A stretch of DNA of 64,000 bases from Methylotuvimicrobium buryatense 5G (GTDB taxonomy: Bacteria > Pseudomonadota > Gammaproteobacteria > Methylococcales > Methylomonadaceae). This document shows positions 8,021 through 17,590 of the stretch, piece by piece; within the stretch, counting starts at the first letter, position 1; the number at the start of each line of letters is the position of its first letter. A program made the translations under genes and the position numbers. The notes under the pieces are model-generated. The model was given only the letters and a program-made list of their open reading frames with translations, did not search any database and was not told the origin of the DNA. The stretch spans positions 1,668,570 through 1,732,569 of the forward strand of contig NZ_KB455575.1 of NCBI RefSeq assembly GCF_000341735.1, given 5' to 3'.

Positions 8021-10384
8021 ATGAAAATGAATATGCCTGTTACCGATCGTGAAATCATGATGAAGCAGGGCACGATCCTGGTCACCAAAACCGACTTGAA
8101 AGGCTGCATCATCTATGCGAACGACGCCTTCGTCGAAATCAGCGGTTTCACCCGTGATGAACTCGTCGGCTCGAACCATAACATTGTTCGTCATCCCGAC
8201 ATGCCCCCCGCTGCATTCAAAGATTTATGGGAAACGATCAAAGCAGGGCGCCCGTGGATCGGTTACATCAAAAACCGCACCAAAACTGGCGATTACTATT
8301 GGGTCGAAGCCAACGTCACGCCGTATTTCGAAAATAAACGGATTGCCGGCTATTTGTCGGTTCGCCAAGCTCCTTCTCGCGATCAAATCGATCATGCCGA
8401 AGAGCTTTATCAAAAAATCGCCGCGGATCGAGCCAGCATCAGACCGACCGGAATTGCGGCTAAACTAACTGCGGTCAAACAAGGCGCATTGTCTAAAAAA
8501 GCCGGCCTCGCCTTTTTGCTGCTGTTATTGCCGTCACTTCATGCCGGCTATCAAGCCATGATCGACGGCAACATTATCGCCCTTGCCGGCTATTCGCTAT
8601 CGTCATTGTTGGGCTTGATATTAGGCATTCATACCTTCCGCTTGATGCTCGGCTCAATCGAGCAGTCGATCGTATTTTGCCATAATGCCGCGAGCGGTTT
8701 CTTCCGTAATAAGGTCGACATCGACCGCTTGGATCAAATCGGCGACCTCAATCGAGCACTCCAATCGATGCAAGTCAAACTGAATGCCGATTTGTCCGCG
8801 ACACTCGAAGCCGGAGCCGTCACCGAGAGACTCAAGCAAGCGCTGGATCAAGTGACCGGCAATGTCATGATGGCCGATGCGGACTGCAACATCATCTATA
8901 TGAATCATGCCGCGAAACGCCTATTCAAACGTAATGAAAACCACTTCCGACGAGATTTGCCCGACTTCAATGCCGACACATTGATCGGTTCGAATATCGA
9001 TAGTTTTCATAAAAACCCGGCCCACCAACGCGGTTTGCTGGCAAAATTAACGCAAACCTACAAAGCCGAATTGATGATTGGCGGCCGCACAATGGTGGTC
9101 ATTGCAACACCGGTATTCGCCGGCGAAACACGGCTCGGCACGGTCGTCGAATGGATCGACCGCAGCGACGAAGTCAGCATTCAGCATGAAATCGCCGAAA
9201 TCGTGCAACAGGTCAAGTCCGGCGAACTCGGCGGACGTGTGAATCTGGACGGCAAGGAAGGCTTCTTCGAAACCTTGAGCGAGGGTATCAATGAATTAAC
9301 CGACGTCATCGAACGCGCCTTCAGCGATGTCGCACGCGTCATGCAAAGCATGTCGACCGGCGATTTGACGCAACGCATCACGAACGATTATGAAGGCGTC
9401 TATGCTCAATGTAAAAACGATATCAACGAAACGCTTGATAAGCTCAGCGAAATATTCGAACAAATCAGAAGCTCGGCCGACTTCATTAGCAATACCTCTC
9501 AACAAATCGCGAGCGGCAACAACAACCTCTCGCAACGGGTAGAAACCCAGGCGGCCAGTCTCGAAGAAACCGCATCGAGCATGGAACAACTGACCGGCAC
9601 CGTCAAAAACAATGCCGACAATGCGCAACAAGCCAATCTGGTTTCCAGTAATGCCCGGCAACTCGCGGAAAAAGGCGGGACCGTAGTCGCTTCAGCCGTC
9701 TCGGCAATGGCTGAAATCAACGACAGCAGCAATAAAATCGCCGAAATCATCGGCGTCATCGATGAAATCGCTTTTCAAACCAACCTGCTTGCCTTGAACG
9801 CTTCGGTCGAGGCTGCCAGGGCCGGCGAACAAGGACGCGGCTTTTCGGTCGTTGCCACCGAAGTGCGCAATCTAGCGCAAAGAAGTGCCGTCGCGGCAAA
9901 AGAAAGTAAAGAGTTGATTCAAAATAGCGTACAAAAAGTAAGAACCGGCACCGACTTTGTCAATGAAACCGGCTCCGCATTGCAAGAGATCGTGCAAGGC
10001 GTCAAAAAAGTCGGCGATATCGTTTCGGAAATCGCCGCCGCCAGCATGGAGCAATCTCAAGGCATCCTGCAAGTCAATCAAGCGGTTTCCGAAATGGACG
10101 AGATCACACAACAAAATGCCGCACTAGCCGAACAGGCATCTGCCGCCAGCATGTCGATGACCGATCAAGCCACTCAGATGGCGAATTTATTGAGTTTTTT
10201 CAAGCTGGGGCAAAACATGGACAGATCTAAACAGACTTTCGAAACAATAACGGATAAACCGAAACCGGCAGTTGGAAAAACAACGGCATCAGCGCCGTCG
10301 AAACAACATTCAACACAAGCAAAACCAACGGCGCCCACATTCAATACACCGATACAAGACGACGATGAATGGGAAGAATTTTAA
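8021..10384 (+). CDS. Aer-like methyl-accepting chemotaxis protein with CheR-binding tail
   Basis: Chemoreceptor of 787 residues. The N-terminal PAS matches the FAD-binding PAS of the E. coli energy sensor Aer ([14 protein letters not shown], then [19 protein letters not shown]). Next come one or two membrane segments (about 160-210, with no sizeable periplasmic domain), a HAMP-like linker, a second PAS (about 265-385), another HAMP, and a full signalling domain with tip [18 protein letters not shown]. The protein ends in DDEWEEF; EWEEF fits the CheR/CheB tethering pentapeptide (E. coli NWETF, Pseudomonas GWEEF). It probably senses redox state or oxygen through FAD, an inference from the Aer match. 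It lies between the two cheW genes. Confidence 0.93.
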   Translation: MKMNMPVTDREIMMKQGTILVTKTDLKGCIIYANDAFVEISGFTRDELVGSNHNIVRHPDMPPAAFKDLWETIKAGRPWIGYIKNRTKTGDYYWVEANVTPYFENKRIAGYLSVRQAPSRDQIDHAEELYQKIAADRASIRPTGIAAKLTAVKQGALSKKAGLAFLLLLLPSLHAGYQAMIDGNIIALAGYSLSSLLGLILGIHTFRLMLGSIEQSIVFCHNAASGFFRNKVDIDRLDQIGDLNRALQSMQVKLNADLSATLEAGAVTERLKQALDQVTGNVMMADADCNIIYMNHAAKRLFKRNENHFRRDLPDFNADTLIGSNIDSFHKNPAHQRGLLAKLTQTYKAELMIGGRTMVVIATPVFAGETRLGTVVEWIDRSDEVSIQHEIAEIVQQVKSGELGGRVNLDGKEGFFETLSEGINELTDVIERAFSDVARVMQSMSTGDLTQRITNDYEGVYAQCKNDINETLDKLSEIFEQIRSSADFISNTSQQIASGNNNLSQRVETQAASLEETASSMEQLTGTVKNNADNAQQANLVSSNARQLAEKGGTVVASAVSAMAEINDSSNKIAEIIGVIDEIAFQTNLLALNASVEAARAGEQGRGFSVVATEVRNLAQRSAVAAKESKELIQNSVQKVRTGTDFVNETGSALQEIVQGVKKVGDIVSEIAAASMEQSQGILQVNQAVSEMDEITQQNAALAEQASAASMSMTDQATQMANLLSFFKLGQNMDRSKQTFETITDKPKPAVGKTTASAPSKQHSTQAKPTAPTFNTPIQDDDEWEEF

Positions 10385-10517
10385 ACCTTAAACAGACCCT
10401 ATGACGGATCGATTCGAGTTTCGCGACGCGTATTGAATAGCGCTTTACCTAATCATTCCGACACACTCGGCGCGTGATGCATAAAACAGGAAGGTTTTCA
10501 CAAAGGATCAACAAGTT

Positions 10518-11015
10518 ATGACGAACAACCAAACCATCGCGAAAAACACCCCCGCCTCCGAACAGTTTTTGACTTTTGAACTGGCCGGCGAAATGTATGG
10601 CGTTGAAATACTAAAAGTCCAAGAAATCAGGGGCTGGGAGCCGATACGCAAAATCCCTAAAACGCCTGGTTATATCAAAGGCGCGCTGAATCTTCGCGGC
10701 GCCATCGTCCCGATTCTCGACTTGCGCGAACGCTTCGATATCGCCACCGTAGACTATTCGCCGACGACCGTCGTCATCGTTATCAATGTCGCAACGGCCT
10801 CAGGACAAATGGTCATGGGGGTCGTCGCCGATGCTGTGTCCGACGTATTGGATATTCGTCATGACGACATCAAAAAAGCGCCCGACCTAGGCACTAACAT
10901 CGATACTCGTTACATGCGCGGGATGTATGTCGCCAAGCAAGGCATGATCATGCTGCTCGACGCCGATAAACTCCTGAATCCGGACGAACTCGATCAAATC
11001 GGTCATTTGTTATGA
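10518..11015 (+). CDS. cheW: Chemotaxis coupling protein CheW (second copy)
   Basis: 165-residue CheW with FELAGEMYGVEILKVQEIR, LNLRGAIVPILDLRERF and GVVADAVSDVL. It is close to, but clearly diverged from, the copy at 7457, so this is not a recent duplication. The stop overlaps the possible start of the next (STAS) gene by four bases (ATGA), indicating translational coupling. It lies directly after the Aer-like MCP and may be that receptor's dedicated coupler (inference). Confidence 0.95.
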   Translation: MTNNQTIAKNTPASEQFLTFELAGEMYGVEILKVQEIRGWEPIRKIPKTPGYIKGALNLRGAIVPILDLRERFDIATVDYSPTTVVIVINVATASGQMVMGVVADAVSDVLDIRHDDIKKAPDLGTNIDTRYMRGMYVAKQGMIMLLDADKLLNPDELDQIGHLL

Positions 11016-11395
11016 GCGACATGTTTAAAAACGCCCCCCACATGGAAAATCCAGCCATGAACCATGACACAACCACGACCGATGCGGGGGATTTAACAAT
11101 GGCCGAAGGTCCGATAATGCTGGACGCCGTGTTAAATATCCGTCACATCAACGAATTACACGAGTCTCTACTCAAGGCCTTCGAATCCCGTGACACACTG
11201 GAAGTCGATGCATCGGCGGTAACGGCCGTCGATACTGCAACCTTACAATTACTCACCGTGTTAAAACAGGAGGCTGTCAAATCGGGAAAACACGTCGTTT
11301 TCGACTTTCCATCGGATAAATTCATCGATAGCGCTCGCTTACTCGGCTTGGCCGAACTGCTCGAAATCGACCACCCCGCATCCGGTTTATTCTAA
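11012..11395 (+). CDS. STAS-domain protein in chemotaxis cluster
   Basis: 127-residue protein whose C-terminal ~95 residues look like a STAS domain of the MlaB/anti-anti-sigma type (LEVDASAVTAVDTATLQLLTVL). The usual phosphorylatable Ser of DSSG is replaced by a DTAT stretch, so a classical partner-switch role is doubtful. The start at 11012 overlaps the cheW stop; ATGs at 11042, 11057 and 11099 are alternatives, the last matching the domain boundary best. Small STAS proteins are common companions in gammaproteobacterial chemotaxis loci, but their job there is poorly known. cheR follows two bases after the stop. Confidence 0.82.
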   Translation: MSDMFKNAPHMENPAMNHDTTTTDAGDLTMAEGPIMLDAVLNIRHINELHESLLKAFESRDTLEVDASAVTAVDTATLQLLTVLKQEAVKSGKHVVFDFPSDKFIDSARLLGLAELLEIDHPASGLF

Positions 11396-11397
11396 AA

Positions 11398-12261
11398 ATG
11401 AGCGTGCCGCCGCGACAAGAGCCGTCCTCACTACAACAATTTCGAGAGTTCGAATACACTCGTGCGGACTTCGATCGCTTAAGAGCTTTGTCGAACAAGC
11501 ATTCCGGCATTTTAGTTCCGGACGACAAGTTCGACATGTTTTATTCACGCCTTACCAAGCGCATCAGAGCGCTGAGACTAAACAGTTTCAAGGAGTATTG
11601 CCAACTTCTGGAGGACGGTTCCACGCAGGAATTCACGAACTTCATCAACTCAATCACGACCAATCTGACCGCATTTTTCAGAGAAAACCATCATTTCGAC
11701 TATTTAAAAAAAACCGTCATCCCGGAATTGATCAAAAAAAATCAAACTTCTCGGCAAATTAGAGCCTGGTCGGCAGGTTGTTCGACCGGCGAGGAAGCGT
11801 ATTCGATAGCAATGACGCTGCTGGAAAATTTGCCTGCCGGCTGGACCGCCAAGATTCTGGCAACAGACATCGACACCCAAGTATTGGATATCGCGGCCAA
11901 CGGCGTATATGAATTGAACCGGATCAACGGTATACCCGAGGAACATCTGAAACGTTGGTTCAAAAAAGGCACCGGCTCGCAAATCAACAAAGTCAAAGTC
12001 AAACCGGAACTGCGGCAAATGATTACATTCAAGCAACTAAATCTGATGCAGGATTGGCCGATTAAAATCCCTTTCGACTTTATTTTTTGCCGTAACGTTT
12101 TTATTTATTTCGACCGGGAAACCAAAAAAACATTGGCCGCGAAATATTCGAACTTATTAACTATCGACTCCTGTCTGTTCATCGGTCATTCGGAATCGTT
12201 GCAACAAGTTGCCGATCAATTCGAATTAATCGGTAACACAATTTATCGCAAGGTCGGATGA
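11398..12261 (+). CDS. cheR: Chemotaxis protein methyltransferase CheR
   Basis: S-adenosylmethionine-dependent enzyme that methylates glutamates of MCPs during adaptation. Of the 287 residues, the N-terminal helical domain (about 20-95) ends in INSITTNLTAFFRENHHF. The Rossmann domain follows with the SAM motif WSAGCSTGEEAYSIAM, then ATDID and FIFCRNVFIYF, all CheR signatures. The stop overlaps the cheD start (ATGA at 12258), so translation is probably coupled. The EWEEF tail of the Aer-like MCP is a likely tether for this enzyme. Confidence 0.97.
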   Translation: MSVPPRQEPSSLQQFREFEYTRADFDRLRALSNKHSGILVPDDKFDMFYSRLTKRIRALRLNSFKEYCQLLEDGSTQEFTNFINSITTNLTAFFRENHHFDYLKKTVIPELIKKNQTSRQIRAWSAGCSTGEEAYSIAMTLLENLPAGWTAKILATDIDTQVLDIAANGVYELNRINGIPEEHLKRWFKKGTGSQINKVKVKPELRQMITFKQLNLMQDWPIKIPFDFIFCRNVFIYFDRETKKTLAAKYSNLLTIDSCLFIGHSESLQQVADQFELIGNTIYRKVG

Positions 12262-12896
12262 CGATGTCTAACGAGATCAAACCGCCTGCCCTGCCCGGTT
12301 TCGCATCAATCAATCGTTATTGGGACCGTGAAAACGACATCATCGCGGCAAAACTGCTTCCCGGCGAATATTATGTAACCAACGAGAACGAAATGATTAC
12401 AACCGTACTCGGTTCCTGCATCGCTGCTTGTATTCGGGATAGCGTCCTCGGTATCGGCGGAATGAATCATTTCATGCTGCCGGAAACCTCGACCGAACAA
12501 GCGAAAAACGCAGGTTATTCGCTGCTCGGTAGCGCAACACGTTATGGCAACTACGCGATGGAGCATCTGATCAACACGATACTAGCCTCCGGCGGCAAAC
12601 GTAAAAACCTCGAAGTCAAAGTTTTCGGCGGTGGAAAAATCATCCCGAGCTTGAGCGATGTCGGATTGCGCAACATCGGTTTCGTGCTCGATTATATCGA
12701 TACCGAAGCATTGAACTTATTGGCTCAGGATCTAGGCGATATTTATCCGCGCAAAGTCAACTTTTATCCGAAAACAGGGAAAGTCCGCATGAAAAAAATC
12801 AAAAATCTACACAACGATACGATCGCGTTACGCGAAAACAATTACCGAAGCCAAATTAAAAATGCCGCAGTCGAAGGCGAAATCGAGTTGTTTTAG
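12258..12896 (+). CDS. cheD: Chemoreceptor glutamine deamidase CheD with IELF tail
   Basis: Deamidates selected glutamines of chemoreceptors, creating methylation sites. The catalytic Cys is in VLGSCIAAC (about residue 54) and the His in GGMNHFMLP (about 72), the family arrangement. The later VFGGGKIIPSL and NIGFVLDYI blocks also fit. The 212-residue length is larger than minimal CheD (about 160) because of N- and C-terminal extensions. The C terminus is EGEIELF, shared with the GGDEF protein at 3354 and the MCP at 13958. No CheC is present, so the usual CheD inhibitor is missing here. The start at 12258 overlaps cheR; the ATG at 12264 is possible. Confidence 0.95.
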   Translation: MTMSNEIKPPALPGFASINRYWDRENDIIAAKLLPGEYYVTNENEMITTVLGSCIAACIRDSVLGIGGMNHFMLPETSTEQAKNAGYSLLGSATRYGNYAMEHLINTILASGGKRKNLEVKVFGGGKIIPSLSDVGLRNIGFVLDYIDTEALNLLAQDLGDIYPRKVNFYPKTGKVRMKKIKNLHNDTIALRENNYRSQIKNAAVEGEIELF

Positions 12897-12906
12897 GAAA
12901 CAAGGC

Positions 12907-13947
12907 ATGAAAAAAATACGATTATTGATAATCGACGACTCGGCTTTGATCAGAGCGCTGTTGACCGAAATATTCAACAGCTCGCCCAATATCGAAGTGG
13001 TTGGAACCGCCGCGGACCCTTACATAGCCCGTGAAAAAATCAAGCAACTCGACCCCGATGTCTTGACGCTGGATATTGAAATGCCGCGCATGGATGGCTT
13101 AACCTTTTTGCGCAACTTGATGCGTCTTCGGCCCATGCCGGTCGTAATGATTTCCACATTGACCGAACAGGGTGCCGACGTCACGCTTGAAGCATTGAAA
13201 CTCGGCGCAGTCGATTTCGTCGCAAAACCCAAACTGGATCTGGCGCACACGCTGAAAGAATACACCGAAGAAATGATCGGCAAAGTCACCATGGCAGCCG
13301 GCGCGCGAATCCAGGATAATACTCCCGTTTCCATACCGGTTAAACCCGGAGTTATCAACCGAAACCGTAAAGGCACTCCACAAAAACCGCTCATTGCACT
13401 CGGCGCATCCACCGGCGGCACCGAAGCAATCAAACGGATAGCCGGTATTCTTCCTGCAAACACCCCGCCCATTGTCATTTCGCAGCATTTGCCTGCAGCG
13501 TTTAGCGCCTCGTTTGCCAGACATGTCGACGAGGTATCGGCAATGACGGTGATGTTGGCACAAACGGGGTTGAAAATTGAGCCCGGGCATATTTATATTG
13601 CACCGGGCGATAGGCATTTAAAGATTACTCGGGAGCACAAGGCTTATTTCTGCCAACTCGATGACTCCAAGCCAGTCAACCGACACAAACCTTCGGTGGA
13701 CGTGATGTTTCATTCGGTTGCGGAACAAGTCGGCGATCAGGCCATCGGCGTCATGCTAACCGGCATGGGTGTCGATGGCGCGGCCGGCATGAAGGCCATG
13801 CACGAGGCAGGCGCTTTCAACATCGTACAAGACGAAGCCAGCAGCGTCGTTTGGGGTATGCCCGGCGAAGCTTATAAAATCGGAGCCGCCGATATCGTTC
13901 TGCCGATCGATCAAGTCGCGGAACAAATTGTGGCTTTAATCCAATAG
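12907..13947 (+). CDS. cheB: Chemotaxis protein-glutamate methylesterase CheB
   Basis: Receiver plus methylesterase that removes methyl groups from MCPs after phosphorylation by CheA. The receiver has D10/D11 and phospho-acceptor D56 (TLDIEMPRMDG). The C-terminal esterase has the triad blocks GASTGGTEAI (Ser about 166), SQHLPAAF (His about 193) and GMGVDGAAG (Asp about 289). The ATG at 12907 is chosen because it starts exactly at the receiver (MKKIRLLIID) after GGAAACAAGG; the frame is open further upstream but that would overlap cheD. No tether-binding extension was noticed. Confidence 0.96.
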   Translation: MKKIRLLIIDDSALIRALLTEIFNSSPNIEVVGTAADPYIAREKIKQLDPDVLTLDIEMPRMDGLTFLRNLMRLRPMPVVMISTLTEQGADVTLEALKLGAVDFVAKPKLDLAHTLKEYTEEMIGKVTMAAGARIQDNTPVSIPVKPGVINRNRKGTPQKPLIALGASTGGTEAIKRIAGILPANTPPIVISQHLPAAFSASFARHVDEVSAMTVMLAQTGLKIEPGHIYIAPGDRHLKITREHKAYFCQLDDSKPVNRHKPSVDVMFHSVAEQVGDQAIGVMLTGMGVDGAAGMKAMHEAGAFNIVQDEASSVVWGMPGEAYKIGAADIVLPIDQVAEQIVALIQ

Positions 13948-13957
13948 GAGATAATCA

Positions 13958-15163
13958 ATGGATAATTTGCTGAAAAAACCCGCCCTACCTATCGTATTGG
14001 CCATCGTCGCGGGAATTTCGCCGGCTTTATTTGCCGTAACGACTCTGTATTGGATATTCCTGCCCATCCTATCAATCGGTTGGTTATTAACGATATATGG
14101 GGGCAAATCCTCGGCGAAGCCCACGGAATCGAATTCGCCCAAGTTAGACAAAATCGAGACCGATCGATTACTCGAACGTTATATCAACGATCTACAAGCC
14201 TGCGCCGCGCAAGAACTCAATACCTTTAACGAAGAATTGCAACAAGTCAAATCGGTCGTATCGGACGCGGTCGTGACTATGTCCGACAGCTTCAATGGCA
14301 TGCACACACTTGCCTCTCGGCAAAATGAAACTATGCTATCGCTGATCAATAACCTGGGCGAATCAAACGATAAACAAGAATCGGGCACCTTGAGCTTTAA
14401 GCAATTCGCCAAGGAAACCGATATCGTACTAACCGATTTTATCAACCATATTCTCGCGGTCAGTAAACAAAGCATCGAAATGGTCAATGTCGTCAACGAT
14501 GTCGAATCGCACATGGAAATCATCAGCAAATTATTGGCCGATGTTCAGGGTATCGCCGACCAAACCAATCTATTAGCGCTGAACGCCGCGATCGAGGCGG
14601 CAAGAGCCGGAGAAGCCGGACGCGGTTTCGCGGTAGTCGCCGACGAAGTGCGTAAACTATCTAAAAACTCGGATAAATTCAGCGAGGAAATCAAAACCGT
14701 CGTTAGCGATTCGAAAACCAATATCGGTCAAGCCAAGCGCATGATCGAGACGATGGCATCGAAAGACATGACAACAACGATCCATTCGAAAGCTCATATC
14801 GATGAAATGATGACTGAAATTGCCAAACTCAATACCTTGATCGATCGAAAAGTCAAAGATGTTTCAGAGCTAACCCAACAAATAGAAAACAATGTCAACC
14901 ATGCGGTCAGAGCCCTTCAATTTGAAGACATGACAAGGCAACTGATCGAATACATGCAAGCCAATACACAGCATTTTCAAGCCTTGATCGATGAAATGCG
15001 CATCGGTTTTGAAATATTGACGTCGAGCGATCAAGAAAACGTCGCCAATGAGCTGACTCACGGCATCAAGCGCCTCAACGATATGAAGCAACAATGGCGC
15101 ACAAAAACCCATAAGGCCGTTATGCAAGGTTCAATGAATGAAGGCGATATCGAATTATTTTAA
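13958..15163 (+). CDS. Membrane-hairpin methyl-accepting chemotaxis protein with IELF tail
   Basis: 401-residue MCP without a sensory domain. Two closely spaced hydrophobic segments (about residues 8-45) form a hairpin with almost no periplasmic loop. A long coiled coil and signalling tip follow ([20 protein letters not shown], then [13 protein letters not shown]). The second half shows a run of residues ([20 protein letters not shown]) seen in other small MCPs of this type. With no ligand domain it may sense membrane state or act through a partner such as the downstream oxygen-binding protein (inference). The C terminus is EGDIELF, matching CheD and the GGDEF protein. It starts ten bases after cheB. 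Confidence 0.92.
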   Translation: MDNLLKKPALPIVLAIVAGISPALFAVTTLYWIFLPILSIGWLLTIYGGKSSAKPTESNSPKLDKIETDRLLERYINDLQACAAQELNTFNEELQQVKSVVSDAVVTMSDSFNGMHTLASRQNETMLSLINNLGESNDKQESGTLSFKQFAKETDIVLTDFINHILAVSKQSIEMVNVVNDVESHMEIISKLLADVQGIADQTNLLALNAAIEAARAGEAGRGFAVVADEVRKLSKNSDKFSEEIKTVVSDSKTNIGQAKRMIETMASKDMTTTIHSKAHIDEMMTEIAKLNTLIDRKVKDVSELTQQIENNVNHAVRALQFEDMTRQLIEYMQANTQHFQALIDEMRIGFEILTSSDQENVANELTHGIKRLNDMKQQWRTKTHKAVMQGSMNEGDIELF

Positions 15164-15213
15164 CCGAAAGCACTCATTCAAGTTTTAACGATGCTCATAT
15201 AGGAAGCAAGCAA

Positions 15214-15522
15214 ATGGCATTAGAAATCATTCATCATCCGGAAAAAAAAGAATTGACCGTCCGCATTTCAGGACGCTTCGATTTCAGCGTTCATCAAGAC
15301 TTTAGAAAAGCAACCGAATGGGATCGAGATACCGTCAAAACCATCAATGTGGATTTAAAGAATACCGAATACATGGATAGCTCCGCATTAGGCATGCTAT
15401 TGATATTGAGAGATAAGATGAATAACGCCCCATCAGCTATTCGCTTACTGAATGCCAAACCGGAAGTCAAAAAAATTTTGGAAATTGCCAATTTTCAAAA
15501 ATTGTTTACATTGGTTCCGTGA
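15214..15522 (+). CDS. STAS-domain anti-sigma factor antagonist
   Basis: 102-residue single STAS domain with the classical phospho-switch motif YMDSSALGMLL; Ser56 or Ser57 would be the phosphorylated residue. Such proteins bind and sequester an anti-sigma-type kinase when unphosphorylated. An excellent candidate partner, an HATPase-domain protein, is encoded at 15888. No PP2C/SpoIIE phosphatase lies in the window. The AGGAAG ribosome binding site supports the start at 15214. Confidence 0.92.
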   Translation: MALEIIHHPEKKELTVRISGRFDFSVHQDFRKATEWDRDTVKTINVDLKNTEYMDSSALGMLLILRDKMNNAPSAIRLLNAKPEVKKILEIANFQKLFTLVP

Positions 15523-15570
15523 AAGCGCTTGATTTGAAAATGAAGTTCATTAAGTATTTCAAAGCGATTA

Positions 15571-15726
15571 TACCCATCGTAGATCAAAATTCGGCACAGG
15601 GGTGTCCGCCAAAGGACGCCGTGAATACGTCCATGTAGGCTCTATGCCAGCTCCATGCTGGCAAAGCCTTTGTCGGACACCCCGGCGCCTCCTCGGGAAC
15701 TGCCGAAATTTGAAGTGCGAAAGATA
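15571..15726 (+). mobile_element. TA-flanked palindromic MITE-like element, copy 1
   Basis: One of six copies of a ~156-bp repeat. It starts TACCC after a TA (15569-15570) and contains the AAAATTCGGCA / TGCCGAAATTT inverted pair and the ACGCCGTGAATACGTCC core. The right end is slightly decayed (GATA before TA instead of GGTA). It occupies most of the gap between the STAS gene and the ATPase gene. The rest of 15523-15887 holds no gene that I can see. Confidence 0.8.
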
Positions 15727-15887
15727 TACCTAAATATTCCCGCTAACCTTTTTGTGCGAACGACAGTTCTATACAAACACATAACAAGTTTTCGGATTAA
15801 CTGCTTATTCTTCATGATCTTCATGGTGAAATGCTTTGTCTAGGTTTGTAGCCGTTGCAACGCCTCAATAAATTGGACGATTCTTAA

Positions 15888-16847
15888 ATGCCGCGCAATA
15901 ATCCTGTACCGGTTTCCGTATCCGCGAGAATTCTAATTGCATCTCCGAACCAAACTTTTACCGAAACCCTAAAAAAAAATTTAGTTAATCAAGGATACCT
16001 TGTCTCTATCGCATGCGAGCATAAAGAAGCCCTTAGTCTCATTGCTGCACAAGACCTCGATCTCATCGTCACCGCACCATTGCTAGACTATCGCTCTGGT
16101 AATATCGACGACGAGCCGAGTATTTCGACATTAGCACCGAACATCTCACAAGCAATTTTCATCGTCGAACCGGCCGGCTCGAAAGCGATGCTGAGTCGTT
16201 GTCTAAAAAATCCTAACCAAGCAACTGACATCCTGTTGTTCGATCCCGAATTTATTGAAAATCAAATAGCCCGACTGCTCCGCCATCGGCTCAAGCAAGC
16301 AACGAAATCGCCTACCGAACTACGCGCTTGCCAATGGGCTATCGCAATGCAGTTTAATATTGAAGGATTACGCCTGATGAATCCGATTCCGGCTATTATT
16401 GACGAATTGACAGAGCTGCATGGATTACACGGTCCGCGAGAAATGATCTTCACAATTGTCAGCGAATTATTTACCAATGCACTGGACCATGGGCTGCTCC
16501 GAATGGATTCCCTGCAAAAACAAACGCCCGAAGACTTTTTACATTTCTATGAGCTTCGCCAGGAACGATTGAACAGCGCCATGTCCGGCAAGATAGAAAT
16601 AGCGATCGACTATCTTCCTAAGTCGGACGGCGGCCAATTCATCGTTGACGTCCAAGATAGCGGTGAAGGATTCAATATTGACGACATTTTTTCCGATCTC
16701 GATAACAACCAAAGTTTTTTCGGCCGGGGTATTCAATTAGTCACGCAATTGTGCAGCACCATCGAATATAACCCTTGCGGCAATCGAGTCAAAGCAGTAT
16801 ATGATTGGTATCACAAACAAAAAGACCAGGATAACTTGTGTTCTTGA
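15888..16847 (+). CDS. Degenerate receiver fused to anti-sigma-type (RsbW-like) ATPase domain
   Basis: 319 residues. The N-terminal ~125 residues resemble a receiver (ARILIASPNQTFTETLKKNL), but the phospho-acceptor position reads LIVTAPLL with no Asp, so it is probably not phosphorylated. The C-terminal half is a GHKL ATPase of the RsbW/SpoIIAB type: N box SELFTNALDHG (about 190), DSGEGF (about 255) and FFGRGIQLV. It probably acts as a kinase or binding partner of the STAS protein at 15214 in a partner-switch. No sigma factor or PP2C phosphatase is present nearby, so the final target is unknown. The MITE-like element separates the two genes. Confidence 0.85.
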   Translation: MPRNNPVPVSVSARILIASPNQTFTETLKKNLVNQGYLVSIACEHKEALSLIAAQDLDLIVTAPLLDYRSGNIDDEPSISTLAPNISQAIFIVEPAGSKAMLSRCLKNPNQATDILLFDPEFIENQIARLLRHRLKQATKSPTELRACQWAIAMQFNIEGLRLMNPIPAIIDELTELHGLHGPREMIFTIVSELFTNALDHGLLRMDSLQKQTPEDFLHFYELRQERLNSAMSGKIEIAIDYLPKSDGGQFIVDVQDSGEGFNIDDIFSDLDNNQSFFGRGIQLVTQLCSTIEYNPCGNRVKAVYDWYHKQKDQDNLCS

Positions 16848-16944
16848 TTATTCAATATATTGCCGGTAAAACATAGAATGCGCGACCGTTGAAAAACAAA
16901 ACCGATTTTTTTTATTTCCAACACCATCACTCAGTTCAAGCGCC

Positions 16945-17565
16945 ATGACCGACAAAACGCACCAAACCAAATCCCAATTCGTTGCCGTTGCATCCATTGC
17001 CGCGGAGTTGAGCGCTGTGATGGAAGTTGCCAAAGAAATCTCGCTGGCCGCCGCAAACGCCAAGGCCATCGCCTTCCGAGCCGGAGAAAAAGCCAGAGGA
17101 TTTCAGCCAATCACCGATTTCATCAACGAATTGGCCAAGGAAACGATAACATTGGTCAATGCCATCAACGAACACGCCTTATTGCTTTACCGTTTGACCG
17201 TCAATGAATATCGGACTTCGACCGCATTCGACAAATTCCAAGCCGCGACAAAAATGGCGGAAGGCGCGCAGTATCAATCCTCACTGCAAACTTCGACCGA
17301 AGCTGTCGAACAAAGAATGCTGGAGTGCCGAAAACAATTCAGGCGGCATGTCGGACAATTGCTCGATCAATTACAAGAAGTCATGCATCCGGCCCGAGCC
17401 GCGCGCGTCATTGCCGCCAATTCCCGAATAGAAGCGTCGCAAGCGGGGGAATACCTTCTTAGCTTACAGGCGGTTGCCGAAAGCGTCGATCGCGCCGCGC
17501 AAATCATTCACAATAACGTACAACGTTGCCGCAGTGCTTTGAATGTCATTAATATTAACGAATAA
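16945..17565 (+). CDS. Small soluble MCP-tip-like coiled-coil protein
   Basis: 206 residues with no membrane segment. Two stretches resemble the conserved hairpin tip of chemoreceptors but are degenerate: residues about 33-65 (AANAKAIAFRAGEKARGF, compare [18 protein letters not shown]) and about 148-180 (RVIAANSRIEASQAGE, then LQAVAESVDRAAQII). It may therefore be a double-hairpin that mimics or decorates the receptor array, but it could also be a decayed MCP. It lies between the anti-sigma-type ATPase and the putative oxygen-binding protein, inside the chemotaxis neighbourhood. Function unproven; similarity judged by eye. Confidence 0.75.
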   Translation: MTDKTHQTKSQFVAVASIAAELSAVMEVAKEISLAAANAKAIAFRAGEKARGFQPITDFINELAKETITLVNAINEHALLLYRLTVNEYRTSTAFDKFQAATKMAEGAQYQSSLQTSTEAVEQRMLECRKQFRRHVGQLLDQLQEVMHPARAARVIAANSRIEASQAGEYLLSLQAVAESVDRAAQIIHNNVQRCRSALNVININE

Positions 17566-17590
17566 CCGTAAAAAATAAGGCGAAAAAACC

